From Prado023 sp963736425 (GTDB lineage: Bacteria > Actinomycetota > Actinomycetes > S36-B12 > CAIYMF01), in assembly GCA_963736425.1 (NCBI GenBank), contig CAVTOX010000017.1, positions 141,872 to 205,871 of the forward strand: a stretch of DNA of 64,000 nt, in the 5' to 3' direction. The notes beneath the pieces were generated by a model that worked only from the letters and a program-made list of their open reading frames with translations, had not been told where the DNA came from and did not search any database. Positions 28,155 to 37,882 of the stretch are shown one piece after another. The translations under genes were made by a program, and so were the position numbers. Position 1 is the stretch's first letter, and every line of letters begins with the position of its first letter.

Positions 28155-29948
28155 TCACCCCGCAGACGGCGGCTGGGGGATCCGGGGATCCCAGACCTGC
28201 GAGTTGGATCCGATGAACAGGGTCCACTGGGGGTTCACGGTGTCGGGGTAGTCCAGGCGAACGCCGAGGTCGGCGTACCACCCGCTGGGCAGCGATCCGG
28301 TGGACCAGCCGCTCGGGGACAGCCGCACCTCCACCCACCCGCGCACGGTCTCGTCGTAGTCGCCCGTGCTCCCATCGAAGCTGGTGCCCGCGAGCTGGAC
28401 CGCGATGTCCGTGGCCGCCAGCGCGTACCAGTTGTCCTTCTCGAGGTCGTACCAGTGGTGCTCGGGGAACGGGTAGTCAGCCGGAGGACCGTCAGGCGGC
28501 ACCGCGAACGGGACCTGTTCGAAGCTTCCCGCGGCATGCCCGGTCGAGGACTGGCCCATGCAGGATTCGGCGTCGCAGGCGTAGTCGACGTCGAAGGATC
28601 CGCTGGCCGTCCCCTGCTCGAAGTCGAGGATCAGTTGGATGTCCGGCAGGCCGACCGCCTCACCGCCCAGCGTGAACAGCGGGGGCTTGAGGTCGCGAAC
28701 GGACAGGTCGCCGCCGTCGATGCGGACCATCGCCGCCCGGGCGCCCGGAGCACGGCCCTCGCTGCTGATCGTGTAGATGCCGCCCCCCGTCGGGCGCGTC
28801 GCGTTCTCCGAGCCGGCAGCGACGGGGTCCAGCGCCTCCTCGCCGACTGCCAGCAACTGCTCCGCGGTCGGGTCGTCACAGAGGGGCAACCGCTTGTCAA
28901 CGCCACCCAGAGATCGAGTCACCTTGTCGACCTGGGTGCCCAGATCAGGGTTGTCCGGCAGGGTGCGCAACTCGTACCCGGTGGGCTTGCCGCAGTCGTA
29001 GAGCCGTCGGCGCATCAGCTCCACGATCGCCGCATCGAGCACCCGGTCGATGTCGGCCTCACGGTAGCCGGGCACGTTGCGGACCCGGGGCCGGATCGCG
29101 TTGCGCAGCGCATCGATCAGGCGGGTGTCGATGCCCAGGAGGTTCGTGATGAACCCGAAGAAGCCATGGCCGCGGGGCCGCACCGCCACGGTCTTGACGC
29201 CCTCCAACGCACTGGACAGGGCGGCCAGCGTCGTGGCGGTCTCAGCCAGCGCACGATCGGCGCCCGCGACGCCGGCCGTCGCCCGCTGCAGGGAGGCGGT
29301 GGCCTTCTCAGCCAGGTCGGTCAGCCCTCGCCCCTTGGGACCGCTGACCATCGCCCACACGCCGGTCCACCGCTGCAACTGGGCCGTGTAGGCCTGCACG
29401 GCGAGGAGGTTCATGCCGAAGCCGCCGCTGACCTGGTTGCGCAGGGCGCTCACCTTGGAAGCCAGGCCGCCCAACTCTCCGCTGGCCGAGGTCAGCAGCC
29501 GGCTCACCGGTCCGACGTTGGCGATCGTCGACAGCATCAGGGCGAACTCAGGCTTGCGGAACTGGGTGTACGCGTTCTGACGCATCTGCTTGAGCAGCGC
29601 GGCCTTCGTGGTCTGCTCCTGCTGGAGGACGGCCAGCACCCGGTCGGCACGCTGGACCGCGACGGTGTCACCCTTCTCCTGGGCGGCGGCCCGCTGCTTC
29701 TGCGCGGTGTCCACATAGCCGGCATAGGCGCTCGTGACCTGCTGCTCCTCCTTCGTGACGTTGGCGAACACCCGGTTGCTGATCGCCCGGGCCTGACCCA
29801 CCTCGAGGAGGCCGATGAACACATTCACCGCCGGGTTGCCGACCCCAGCGGGCACCTGCCCCGGGATGGCCGCGGCAGGCCCGGTCAGGGTCAGGGTCAG
29901 GGCAACGGCGGTGAGGACCGCGGGAAGGCGACGGCGCAGCGTCCTCAT
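28155..29948 (-). CDS. Secreted protein of unknown function with coiled-coil N-terminal half
   Basis: 597 residues, intact. A clear signal peptide (RRRLPAVLTAVALTLTLTGP, then AAAIPGQ). Residues about 55-270 are helical and Ala/Gln-rich with coiled-coil character (TAQKQRAAAQEKGDTVAVQR). The C-terminal half is beta-rich and aromatic (HHWYDLEKDNWYALAATDI; PSGWYADLGVRLDYPDT) and has four cysteines (YDCGKP, PLCDDP, YACDAESC) that could form disulfides. I recognise no family. The lipoprotein gene before it overlaps by 4 bp. The pair interrupts the otherwise conserved ArsA-MBL-RidA-Crp block. Confidence 0.8.
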   Translation of the reverse strand: MRTLRRRLPAVLTAVALTLTLTGPAAAIPGQVPAGVGNPAVNVFIGLLEVGQARAISNRVFANVTKEEQQVTSAYAGYVDTAQKQRAAAQEKGDTVAVQRADRVLAVLQQEQTTKAALLKQMRQNAYTQFRKPEFALMLSTIANVGPVSRLLTSASGELGGLASKVSALRNQVSGGFGMNLLAVQAYTAQLQRWTGVWAMVSGPKGRGLTDLAEKATASLQRATAGVAGADRALAETATTLAALSSALEGVKTVAVRPRGHGFFGFITNLLGIDTRLIDALRNAIRPRVRNVPGYREADIDRVLDAAIVELMRRRLYDCGKPTGYELRTLPDNPDLGTQVDKVTRSLGGVDKRLPLCDDPTAEQLLAVGEEALDPVAAGSENATRPTGGGIYTISSEGRAPGARAAMVRIDGGDLSVRDLKPPLFTLGGEAVGLPDIQLILDFEQGTASGSFDVDYACDAESCMGQSSTGHAAGSFEQVPFAVPPDGPPADYPFPEHHWYDLEKDNWYALAATDIAVQLAGTSFDGSTGDYDETVRGWVEVRLSPSGWSTGSLPSGWYADLGVRLDYPDTVNPQWTLFIGSNSQVWDPRIPQPPSAG

Positions 29949-30521
29949 GGCTGGTCCCCTTCCAGGTAGGCCGTGAAGGCACCGCCCTCATCGGGCACCA
30001 GGGGATAGGTCTGGATGTACACGACCCGGTCATCGACGAGCCCGATCAGGACCTGGCTCCCGGCAAGCACCTTCGCCCCCGCCGGCATGTCCAGGGCGGT
30101 CGCGTCGATGGCGGTCAACTCGTACCCCGCGAGAGCCTCGCGCACCTCGGTCTCGGTCACCCCGGTGCGCATGTCGTAGTAGCCCAGGTGCAGCGGGAGC
30201 AACGTCCCGTCCGGGAATGCCTCGATCTCCTCCTCGCCCACCACGACCCCGTCGACCATCTCGTAGGCGCGGGACAACTCGGCGTAGACGAAGGACTCGA
30301 CGGGGACCTCGGCGCCGTCGAGGACCACCACCTTGGAGGTGAAGGCATCGGGTGCGCCGAGCACCCCGAGCAGCGCCTCCTTGGTGTCGGTCACGACGGC
30401 CGCCCCGGCGCCGAGCGAACCGGAAGGGGCCTGATCAGTGGACCCGCCGGTCCCCGTGCAGGCGCAGACCGCCATGACGGTCGCCACGATCGACCACCAG
30501 ACGCCGAATCCGCGCGCTCAT
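29945..30521 (-). CDS. Putative lipoprotein, partner of secreted protein, one frameshift
   Basis: About 192 residues after repair. The in-frame ORF begins at an internal GTG/ATG, but a strong ribosome site (GGAGG) precedes ATG at 30521. From there MSARIRRLVV continues, after a one-base correction near 30490, into VATVMAVCACTG, which makes a good lipoprotein signal with a lipobox cysteine. The mature part (VVLDGAEVPVESFVYAELSR; EVREALAGYELTAIDATALD) matches no family I know. It overlaps the downstream secreted-protein gene, so the two products probably act together on the outer face of the membrane. Confidence 0.65.
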
Positions 30522-30661
30522 CACAACGCCTCCTGCGACACCCCCACTCTCGCGCTGCGGAGTTCGGTCCCGACAGAGTCCTTGGTCACGTTGCGGGGTC
30601 GTGATCCGTCGCGGGGCTGTTCGGGGTGCGGGCGAGGTGGCTGCCGCCAGCGCCTCGGTCG

Positions 30662-31457
30662 CTACGCTCCGATCCCGGGCGCCCGGTCGGTGAGGTACTC
30701 GACCTGTGCGGCCAGGGACAGCCGGGCTGCCCAGCGCAGCGCCTCGGGCACCTCCGGGTACACCATCGCCAGCAGGTCGTCGGGGTCGGTGGTGCCGGCG
30801 GCCATGGCAGCGGACACGAGGTCGAGGCGTTCCCGGCGGTGCTCGGCGTAGTCGGCCAGCAGACCCGCCGGGTCGGGGCAGGCCGGACCGTGCCCCGGCA
30901 GCACCCACCCGGCCCCGGTGCTCCCCGCGAGCTCGGCCAAGCGAGCCCAGTGACGCCAGGTAGGCGCCCAGATGTCCATCGGGGTGGGCTATGACAGCGC
31001 TGCCGCGTCCCAGGACCGTGTCCCCGGTGAGCAGTGCTCCGTCGGCGGGGAGCAGGAACGTCAGGCTGTCGGTGGTGTGGCCCGGGGTCGCGACCACGGA
31101 CAGCTCGAGGCCCCCGACCGACACCACGTCGCCGTCGCCCAGCCCCTCGTCGCCGAGTCGATGCGCGGGGTCCAGGGCCCGGACCGGCGCCCCAGTCAGG
31201 TCGTGCAGGCTGCGGGCACCCGCGCTGTGGTCGGCATGTCCGTGGGTCAGCAGGATCAGCGCGATGCGGCTGTCGAGCTCGTCGGCGGCGCTGATCAGGG
31301 CAGCGAGGTGACCCGGGTCGTCGGGACCCGGGTCCACGAGGACGGCGAGGTCGGAGCCCGGTTCGACGAGCAGCCAGGAGTTGGTCCCGTCCAGGGTCAT
31401 CCAGCTGGCGTTGGGTGCCAGGAGCGCGGTGGCGCGCGGCCGTGATCCGCCCGGCAT
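30662..31457 (-). CDS. MBL-fold metallo-hydrolase, frameshifted
   Basis: About 265 residues. LAPNASWMTLDGTNSWLL start, then the metal motif LLTHGHADHSAGARSL (HxHxDH), VATPGHTTDSLTF and TGDTVLGRGSAVI, ending in LPGHGPAC. Corresponds by position and type to Rv3677c and to eukaryotic LACTB2-like proteins. The frame breaks near 30960 (extra G; RHWARLAELAGSTG follows). A second break near 31440 is likely, because ATG at 31488 would give the usual N-terminus and would overlap a TGA. Minus-strand partner of the NUDIX, RidA and DUF4177 genes. Confidence 0.82.
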
Positions 31458-31487
31458 CCCAGGGCCCGGACGATCCCAGGGGGCGCA

Positions 31488-32352
31488 TCAGCGCGTCCCC
31501 CGCTCCTCGGATCCGGACGGCTGCGGCGGCAGCGGAGAGGACCTCGCCGGTGTAGGCATGCACCAGGACCCAGGTGAGGTCCTCGCCGGACAGCTGGGGG
31601 CGGGGCATCAGCGGCACGACCTCGCGGGTGCGCGCCCAGTTCAGCGCATCCCCGACTGAGCGCTGCCCGGCGAGGTCGGCCAGCACGGCGACTGTCGGCG
31701 GCAGCATGGCCAGGGCGCCCCTGCGGTGCTCGGCGAGGGCATCGGCGGGGGCCATCCAGTGGGCGGAGTCGGTCTCGGTGACGTGCGCGTCGACGTCCTG
31801 GCCGGCAGGCAGGGCGGCAGCCAGGAAGCGGGTGTCGAACCGGCGGGTCTCGACCTCGGGGGTGATCCAGTGCGCGATCGGGACCAGCAGGTCGGCCTGG
31901 ATGTGCAGCTTGCGACGTCGCAGCACCGACGGGAACCCGCCGGCGGTCTCACTGGCTGCCCGGTCGTGCGCCCAGCTCTCGTCGGGGGCTGCCGGGCGTC
32001 CAGACCGGTCGACGGCGAGCATGACGCCGGCCTCCTCGAACGTCTCGCGGACGCCCGCGACGATCAGAGCGCGTGCCAGGTCCGGATCGGTCCACGCACC
32101 GGCGCGCACCGTCCCGTGGATCGCGGGCTGGCTGTCCTGGTCCAGGTCGACCCGGCCCCCGGGGAACACGTGCATGCCCGGTGCGAAGGCCATCGAGTCC
32201 GGCCGTCGCATGAGCAGGGCCTCGAGCCCGGCCACCCCGTCGCGCAGCAGCACGATGGTGGCGGCGTCCTTCGACTCAGGCGGGTCCCACGGGCCGCCCT
32301 GCGCCAGCAACCGGGCCCGCTGCACCAGCTCGGGCGGCATCTCGAGGACCAT
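31488..32352 (-). CDS. NUDIX hydrolase, 3' end uncertain
   Basis: About 285 residues. The NUDIX region is present but atypical: FAPGMHVFPGGRVD early, then ALIVAGVRETFEEAGVML. It probably cleaves a nucleoside-diphosphate-linked compound; the substrate cannot be named. The open frame continues to 30586, but from about 31490 on it only shadows the MBL gene. A TGA at 31490-31488 in another frame overlaps a candidate ATG for that gene, so I place the end there and suspect a one-base error nearby. It follows RidA with no gap. Confidence 0.75.
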
Positions 32353-32814
32353 TCAGGCGATCTCCACGATGACCTCGACCTCGACGGGGGCATCGAGTGG
32401 CAGGACCGCAACCCCCACCGCCGATCGGGCGTGCACACCTGCGTCGCCGAAGGCGGCCCCGAGGAGCTCGCTGGCACCGTTGACCACGCCCGGCTGCCCG
32501 CTGAAGCCGGGATCGCTGGCCACGAAACCGACCACCTTGACCACGCGGACCACGCGATCGAGGTCGCCGACGAGCGCCCGGATGGCGGCGATCGCGTTCA
32601 GGGCGCACTGCGTGGCCATCCGCGCAGCCTGCTCCGGGGCGACCTCGGCCCCGACCTTCCCCGTGCCCATCAGGACGCCGGAGACCAGGGGCAGCTGTCC
32701 GGAGGTGTAGACGAGGGTGCCCGTCTGGACTGCCGGGACGTAGACCGCGACCGGCGGCGCCACATCGGGCACCGTGTGACCCAGGGCGGAGAGGCGATCC
32801 TCGACGGCTCCCAT
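32353..32814 (-). CDS. RidA family protein
   Basis: 153 residues. YjgF/YER057c/UK114 fold: YTSGQLPLVSG, ATQCALNAIAAIRALVGDLD and ARSAVGVAVLPLDAPVEVEVIVE. Classic RidA hydrolyses reactive enamine/imine intermediates from PLP enzymes; this longer subgroup sits beside the MBL/NUDIX genes in actinobacteria (Rv3678c-like). The catalytic arginine is likely in the ARSAVGV segment. ATG lies one base from the DUF4177 stop. Confidence 0.88.
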   Translation of the reverse strand: MGAVEDRLSALGHTVPDVAPPVAVYVPAVQTGTLVYTSGQLPLVSGVLMGTGKVGAEVAPEQAARMATQCALNAIAAIRALVGDLDRVVRVVKVVGFVASDPGFSGQPGVVNGASELLGAAFGDAGVHARSAVGVAVLPLDAPVEVEVIVEIA

Positions 32815-32815
32815 G

Positions 32816-32980
32816 TCAGGTCAGCGGGCGCTTGAAGTAGGCCACGAGCTGCTCGGGGTTCGGGCCGGGGACGACCTGGACCAGCTCCCAGCCGTCGGTG
32901 CCCCAGTTGTTGAGGATCTGCTGGGTGGCGTGGATGAGCAGGGGTGCGGTGGCGTACTCCCACCGGGTGCGTTCAGACAT
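32816..32980 (-). CDS. DUF4177 domain-containing protein
   Basis: 54 residues, starting SERTRWEYATAPLLIHATQQ and containing the family motif NNWGTDGWELVQVVP, with PEQLVAYFKRPLT at the end. Function unknown. The equivalent gene in M. tuberculosis (Rv3678A) has the same position before the RidA gene. Stop codon lies 2 bp before the RidA start, so the two are probably co-translated. Confidence 0.85.
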   Translation of the reverse strand: MSERTRWEYATAPLLIHATQQILNNWGTDGWELVQVVPGPNPEQLVAYFKRPLT

Positions 32981-33025
32981 GGGGTCAATGTAGCGGCCCG
33001 GGGCGGATGCGTCCCCCGGGAGTTC

Positions 33026-33700
33026 TCAGCGGGCGCGCTGCTCCAGCCGGGGGACGTCCAGGAGGGTCACCTGGCGCTGCTCGATGAGGATCCAGCCGCG
33101 CTGGGAGAAGTCCGCCAGCGCCTTGTTCACCGTCTCGCGGGAGGCCCCGACGAGCTGGGCGAGCTCCTCCTGGGTCAGGTCGTGGCTGACGAGCAGGCCC
33201 TCGGGGGTCTCCTCGCCGAACTTGGTGCCCAGCTCCAGGAGGGCCTTGGCCACCCGGCCCGGGACGTCGGAGAACACGAGGTCGGCCATCGCCTCGTTGG
33301 TCCGGCGCAGCCGCCGGGCCAGGGAGGCAAGGAGCGCGACGGCCATGTCGGGGCGCCCCACCAACCAGGGCAGGAGCGCCTCGTGTCCCATGGACAGGAC
33401 CTTGGTCTTGGTCACGGCGACAGCCGTCGCGGTGCGCGGGCCGGGATCGAACAGGGACAGCTCGCCGAGCATCTCGCCGGCGCCGAGCACGGCGATGAGC
33501 GACTCACGGCCGTCGGAGGCCGTGTGACCGAGCTTGATCTTGCCGGACTCGATCAGGTACAGCTTGTCCCCGGTCTCGCCCTCGGTGAACAGGACGTCGC
33601 CCTTGGTCAGGCGCACCTCGACCATCGACGCCCGCATCGCGGCGGCGGCATCGTCGTCGAGGGCGGTGAACAGTGGCGCGGAGCGCAGCCGGTCCTGCAC
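33026..33700 (-). CDS. crp: Crp/Fnr family transcriptional regulator
   Basis: 224 residues. GTG start preceded by GGAGGAG. N-terminal cyclic-nucleotide domain (GDVLFTEGETGDKLYLIESG; GAGEMLGELSLFDPGPRTATAVA, with the GELSLF...RTATA phosphate-binding cassette). C-terminal winged helix (HDLTQEELAQLVGASRETVNKAL). The intact cassette predicts cAMP binding. Orthologue of the actinobacterial global regulator Crp (Rv3676-like) by sequence and by its nth/MarP neighbours. The RsiG-like gene lies 60 bp upstream on the same strand. Confidence 0.92.
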   Translation of the reverse strand: MQDRLRSAPLFTALDDDAAAAMRASMVEVRLTKGDVLFTEGETGDKLYLIESGKIKLGHTASDGRESLIAVLGAGEMLGELSLFDPGPRTATAVAVTKTKVLSMGHEALLPWLVGRPDMAVALLASLARRLRRTNEAMADLVFSDVPGRVAKALLELGTKFGEETPEGLLVSHDLTQEELAQLVGASRETVNKALADFSQRGWILIEQRQVTLLDVPRLEQRAR

Positions 33701-33759
33701 GGGTGACTCCTCCCATGGGCGTGCGGTACTTGCCCCCGCAGGATTCACACAGTAGTGCG

Positions 33760-34258
33760 CTAGCGCAGCCCGATGTCGGGCAGCGCGGTGAGCGCGAGGG
33801 TCGGATCCTGCCGGTAGCGGGCGATCAGCTGCCCCGTGGCCTCGTCGAGGCGCTGGTGGATCTCGCGGCGCAGCGCGGAGATGTCGGTCTCCACGGCGCG
33901 CAGCTCCTCGACGAACCCGGCCACGGCCTCGGTGTCCCGCGAGTCGACGACGCGGGTCCACAGGCCGTGCAGGTCCGGGCAGGGCCTCGATGTCGCCGGC
34001 GGGCTTGACCGACAGGTTGGCCAGCCGCCGATGCACGGCGCCACTCTCGGCCAGGACGGTGGTGAGCCGCTCGACGATGTCCCCGTCGGAGCTCCCCCGG
34101 GTCAGCAGGTCGATGCGCGCCTGGATGATCCGGCGCCAGTAGGACACCCGTGCCTCCTCGTCGCCGAGCTCGCGACGCAGGTCGCGCAGGTCGTCGAGGG
34201 TCAGCCCGGAGTAGGCCGGATCCACCTCGGGTGGGGTCGGCGGGGGCTTGGTCGCCAT
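33760..34258 (-). CDS. RsiG-like c-di-GMP-binding anti-sigma factor, one frameshift
   Basis: About 165 residues after repair. Residues 35-50 fit the RsiG c-di-GMP motif E-x3-S-x2-R-x3-Q-x3-D exactly (E35, S39, R42, Q46, D50). A second copy, E123-S127-R130-H134-D138, has His in place of Gln. In Streptomyces, RsiG holds the sporulation sigma factor WhiG through an antiparallel helix pair bearing two such motifs. Start ATKPPPTPPEVDPAYSGLTL also fits the family. The frame breaks near 33985 (extra C in CCC), after GDIEALP; DLHGLWTRVVDSRDTEAV follows one base over. WhiG itself is not in this window. Confidence 0.82.
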
Positions 34259-34307
34259 GGCTCTCCCAGCAGGCTCGGGTGGCACGGATCGGCCCTAGGC
34301 TATCCAC

Positions 34308-35015
34308 ATGCCCACCCCCGCACCCCCGGCGACGCGCACGGCGCTGGTCCGCCGTGCCCGTCGGATGGGTCGGATCCTGGGTGAGACCTACCCCGATGCG
34401 CACTGCGAGCTGGACTTCGAGACGCCCTACCAGCTGCTGGTCGCCACGATCCTGTCCGCCCAGTGCACCGACGTGCGGGTCAACATGGTGACGCCGCAGG
34501 TGTTCGCGGCCTACCCGACCCCCGCCGACCTGGCGGCCGCGGACCGCGCCGAGCTGGAGTCGATGATCGAGTCCACCGGCTTCTTCCGGGCGAAGTCCGC
34601 CTCGCTGCAGGGCATGGCCGCACGGCTGGTCGAGGCCTACGACGGTGAGGTGCCCGGGCGGCTGAAGGACCTCGTCACGCTGCCCGGGGTGGGCCGCAAG
34701 ACGGCCAACGTGGTGCTCGGCAACGCCTTCGGCGTTCCCGGGATCACCGTCGACACGCACTTCGGCCGGCTCTCCCGGCGCTTCGGGTGGACCACGGCCG
34801 AGGACCCCGAGAAGGTCGAGGCCGAGGTCGGCTCGCTGTTCCCGCGATCGGACTGGACGGTGCTGTCGCACCGGATGATCTGGCATGGCCGCCGCGTCTG
34901 CCACGCCCGGACACCCGCGTGCGGCGCCTGCCCCCTGGCCCAGCTGTGCCCGAGCTTCGGGGAGGGTCAGACCGATCCGGTGAAGGCCGCCAAGCTGGTC
35001 AAGGTGGGACCGTGA
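34308..35015 (+). CDS. nth: Endonuclease III
   Basis: 235 residues. DNA glycosylase/AP lyase for oxidised pyrimidines. Helix-hairpin-helix LPGVGRKTANVVLG with the catalytic lysine, catalytic aspartate in VDTHFGRLSRR, and a [4Fe-4S] site as C-x6-C-x2-C-x5-C (CHARTPACGACPLAQLC). Conserved position between crp and the CoA NUDIX/MarP genes. The stop overlaps the next start (GTGA). Confidence 0.95.
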   Translation: MPTPAPPATRTALVRRARRMGRILGETYPDAHCELDFETPYQLLVATILSAQCTDVRVNMVTPQVFAAYPTPADLAAADRAELESMIESTGFFRAKSASLQGMAARLVEAYDGEVPGRLKDLVTLPGVGRKTANVVLGNAFGVPGITVDTHFGRLSRRFGWTTAEDPEKVEAEVGSLFPRSDWTVLSHRMIWHGRRVCHARTPACGACPLAQLCPSFGEGQTDPVKAAKLVKVGP

Positions 35016-35692
35016 GCAGCCCGGACGGGTCGGGGACGGCTCCGGGCCAGCACGCGGACCGGCTGGCGACCGCGCCCGAGTGGTTCGCCGCGTTCCTGGG
35101 CGCCATCGACGGCGTGGCCGGCCATGAGCTGTCGCGCTTCACCCCGCCGCCGGACTCCGAGACGAGGTCCTCGGCGGTGCTGATCCTGTTCGGGGACGGC
35201 CCGCACGGCCCGGACGTGCTGCTCATCGAGCGGGCCGCCGACATGCGCTCGCACGCCGGGCAGCCGGCGTTCCCCGGCGGGGGTGTCGATCCCGAGGACG
35301 ACGGTCCGGTCGCTGCCGCCCTGCGCGAGGCGCAGGAGGAGACCGGCCTGGAGCCCGCCGGAGTCACGGTGGCGCGGGTCCTGCCCGACCTCTGGCTGCC
35401 GCCCAGCGGCTACACCGTCACGCCGGTGATCGGCTACTGGAGCGTCCCGGCCCCGGTCTGGGCCGCTGATCCGCGCGAGGTCGCCCGCGCCGAGCGGATC
35501 CCGCTGGCCCACCTGGTCGACCCGGCCAACCGGGTCACGGTCGTGCACCCGTCGGGCTATCGGGGGCCCGGCTTCCAGGTGGCCGACATGCTCGTGTGGG
35601 GCTTCACGGCCGGCCTGCTCGACCGGCTGCTCGACCTCGCGGGCTGGGCCGAGCCCTGGCCGACGGAGCGTGAGGTCGGGATCTCCTGGTGA
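35012..35692 (+). CDS. NUDIX hydrolase, CoA pyrophosphatase type
   Basis: 226 residues, GTG start overlapping nth. The NUDIX box is FPGGGVDPEDDGPVAAAL followed by REAQEETGLEP. The preceding LLIERAADMRSHAGQPAFPG is the CoA-hydrolase signature. Predicted to cleave CoA or its derivatives. Corresponds to Rv3672c between nth and MarP. Stop overlaps the MarP start. Confidence 0.88.
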   Translation: MSSPDGSGTAPGQHADRLATAPEWFAAFLGAIDGVAGHELSRFTPPPDSETRSSAVLILFGDGPHGPDVLLIERAADMRSHAGQPAFPGGGVDPEDDGPVAAALREAQEETGLEPAGVTVARVLPDLWLPPSGYTVTPVIGYWSVPAPVWAADPREVARAERIPLAHLVDPANRVTVVHPSGYRGPGFQVADMLVWGFTAGLLDRLLDLAGWAEPWPTEREVGISW

Positions 35693-36866
35693 GCGCGAAC
35701 TGGGTCGACATCGCGCTGCTCGTGGGGCTGCTGGTGGTCGCGATCGCGGGATGGCGATCGGGGGTCATCACCACGGCCGCTTCCTTCGCCGGCTTCATCG
35801 GCGGGGCCCTGTGCGGGGCGTGGCTGGTGCCGCACCTGCTCGCCGGGCGCGAGTGGCCCACGTTCCTGCAGGCCATGGCCACACTGGCCGGGATGTTCGT
35901 CCTCGGGGTCATCGGCCAGGCGATCCTCGGGTTCGCGGGGCGGACCGTGCGCGATGCCGTCGACTTCCGCCCGATCCGCGTGGTGGACAGCGCCTCGGGG
36001 ATGGTCGTGAGCGTCCTGGCGTTCCTGCTGTGCGCGTGGATGGTGCTGTCGGTGGCGGCCTCGAGCTCGCTCGGTCCCACCTCCGAGCAGGTCCGGGCCT
36101 CGCGCGGGTTCCCCCTGCTCGACCAGGTCCTGGCCGGCCCCGGCGGGGCGCTCCTGGATGACGCGCGCGAGCTGCTGGCCACCATCGACGTGCCCAGCCT
36201 GCCGTTCAACCCGGCCACCCTGCCGCCGGTCGAGGATCCGGCGAACGTCGACATCTCGGAGGCGGCCGCGCGGGTCGCCCGGGACTCGGTGGTCCAGGTG
36301 TCGACCACCTCGACCCGCTGCGGGTCCTCGTCGCTGGGCTCGGGGGTCGTGGTCAGCCCCGGACGGGTGGCCACGAACGCCCACGTGGTGGCCGGTGCCG
36401 GTCGGATCACCGTCGGCTCCGCGAGCGACCGCGCCACCCGCGGGGCACGCCTGGTCTACCTCGATCCGGAGAACGACGTCGCGATCCTGCACGTCCCCGG
36501 GCTCGAGTCCCCGGTGCCGAAGTGGGTTGACGAGGCTCCTCGCGGGACCGACGCCGTGGTGGCCGGATACCCGGGTGGTGGACCGTTGACCCTGGGCGAG
36601 GCCCGTGTCCGCGGGCAGATCCTGGTCGCCGACGACCAGGGCTCGGGCAGTCGTGAGGTGCACGTGTTCCGGGGGCTGGTGCGCCCGGGGAACTCCGGCG
36701 GCGCACTCCTGGGCCTGGACGGGTCGGTCCTCGGGCTGGTCTTCGCCAACGCCCAGGACGACGACCAGACCGGGTTCGCCCTGACCGAGGCAGAGGTCCG
36801 GGCGCCATCGAGGCGACGCGCAACGCGACCGACGAGGTCTCCTCCGGCCCCTGCCGGGCCCTCTAG
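35689..36866 (+). CDS. MarP-type membrane serine protease, one frameshift
   Basis: About 392 residues. Four N-terminal membrane segments form a CvpA-like domain (ALLVGLLVVAIAGWRSG onward), followed by a periplasmic trypsin-like domain: catalytic His in ATNAHVVAG, Asp in DPENDVAILHV, Ser in RPGNSGGALLG. In mycobacteria MarP protects against acid and oxidative stress. The frame breaks near 36798 (missing G in GGGG). After repair the protein ends ATDEVSSGPCRAL, restoring a C-terminal cysteine that can pair with the one in TRCGSSSLGSG, as in the known MarP disulfide. Confidence 0.88.
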
Positions 36867-36966
36867 GGTCTCGTCCGAACTCTCGAGCGCCGGAGGCGAC
36901 TTCGTCCAACTCTCGGGCCTCCCGACGGCTCCGATCCTGGATCGGATCATGGTCTCGGGGCGGTGG

Positions 36967-37882
36967 TCAGAGCGTTGCGAGCCAGTCCAGCAGCGTGGCG
37001 TGGAACTCCTCGGGGCGCTCCTCGTGCGGGAAGTGCCCGGCTGAGGGGATCTCGGTGTACTGGTATGCGCCCGGTGACGAAGTCCCCGGATCCGCGCGCG
37101 CTGCTGGGCAGCACCGTCGGGTCGGCCGCTCCCTGCAGGTGCAGGACAGGAGCCGTGATGGGGGTCTTCATCCGCTTGGCGTACCGGATGCCGTCGGGTC
37201 GCGGCACCGAGCGCAGCGCCCACCGGTGGTACTCCAGCGCGCAGTGGGCGGTGTTGAGCAGCAGCATGGCCGCGCGGTAGGTCGCCGCGGTGTGGTCGTC
37301 GGGCCAGGACGGGGTGGCCGACCACGCGCGCAGCAGGTCCCCGACCTCGGAGGCCCCGTTCTCGAGCAGGTCACGCTCGGGGGAGGCCGGCACCTGGAAG
37401 CCGAAGGCGTAGGCCGAGGCGCTGCGCTGTCCGGCGTCGCCCAGCAGGGCGGCCCGCAGCCGGCGGGGGTGCGGCATCGACATCGGGACGATCGCGCGGA
37501 TCGCCTCGGGGTGCGTGACGGCGGCCGTCCACGCCAGGAAGCCGCCCCATCCATGTCCCACGACGACGGCGTCGCGCGACCCCAGGGAGCGGATCACCCC
37601 GCTGACGTCCGCCGAGAGGGTGAACGGGTCGTAGCCACGCGGGGGGTGGTCGGAGCCGGCGTAGCCGCGCAGGTCCATGGCCGCTGCGTGGTAGCCGGCG
37701 TCGGCCAGGACCGGAAGGGCGTGGCGCCAGGTCCACCAGAACGTGGGGAAGCCGTGCAGCAGCAGGACCAGGGGACCCTCGCCCATCTCGGCGACGTGGA
37801 ACCGGGAGCCGTTCGCGGGCACGTCCCGGTGCGTCCAGGGTCCCTCGACCCGGACGACCTCCTCGGGGTCGAGAAGGGTCAC
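36967..37882 (-). CDS. Alpha/beta hydrolase, epoxide-hydrolase-like, one frameshift
   Basis: About 305 residues. Oxyanion motif LLHGFPTFWWTWRHALP (HGFP), nucleophile elbow VVVGHGWGGFLAW (Gly in the serine/aspartate place as written: G-H-G-W-G), and a C-terminal histidine in IPSAGHFPHEERPEEF after repair. The frame breaks near 37070 (extra G in GGG). Position matches ephE-type genes next to MarP in mycobacteria. The nucleophile residue is unclear, so catalytic type is uncertain. GTG overlaps the stop of the holin-family gene. Confidence 0.8.

Noticed and set aside
30435..30661. MBL gene reading through to 30435
   Set aside because: After the break at about 30960 the downstream residues are not MBL-like; the true end is at 30662 in another frame.
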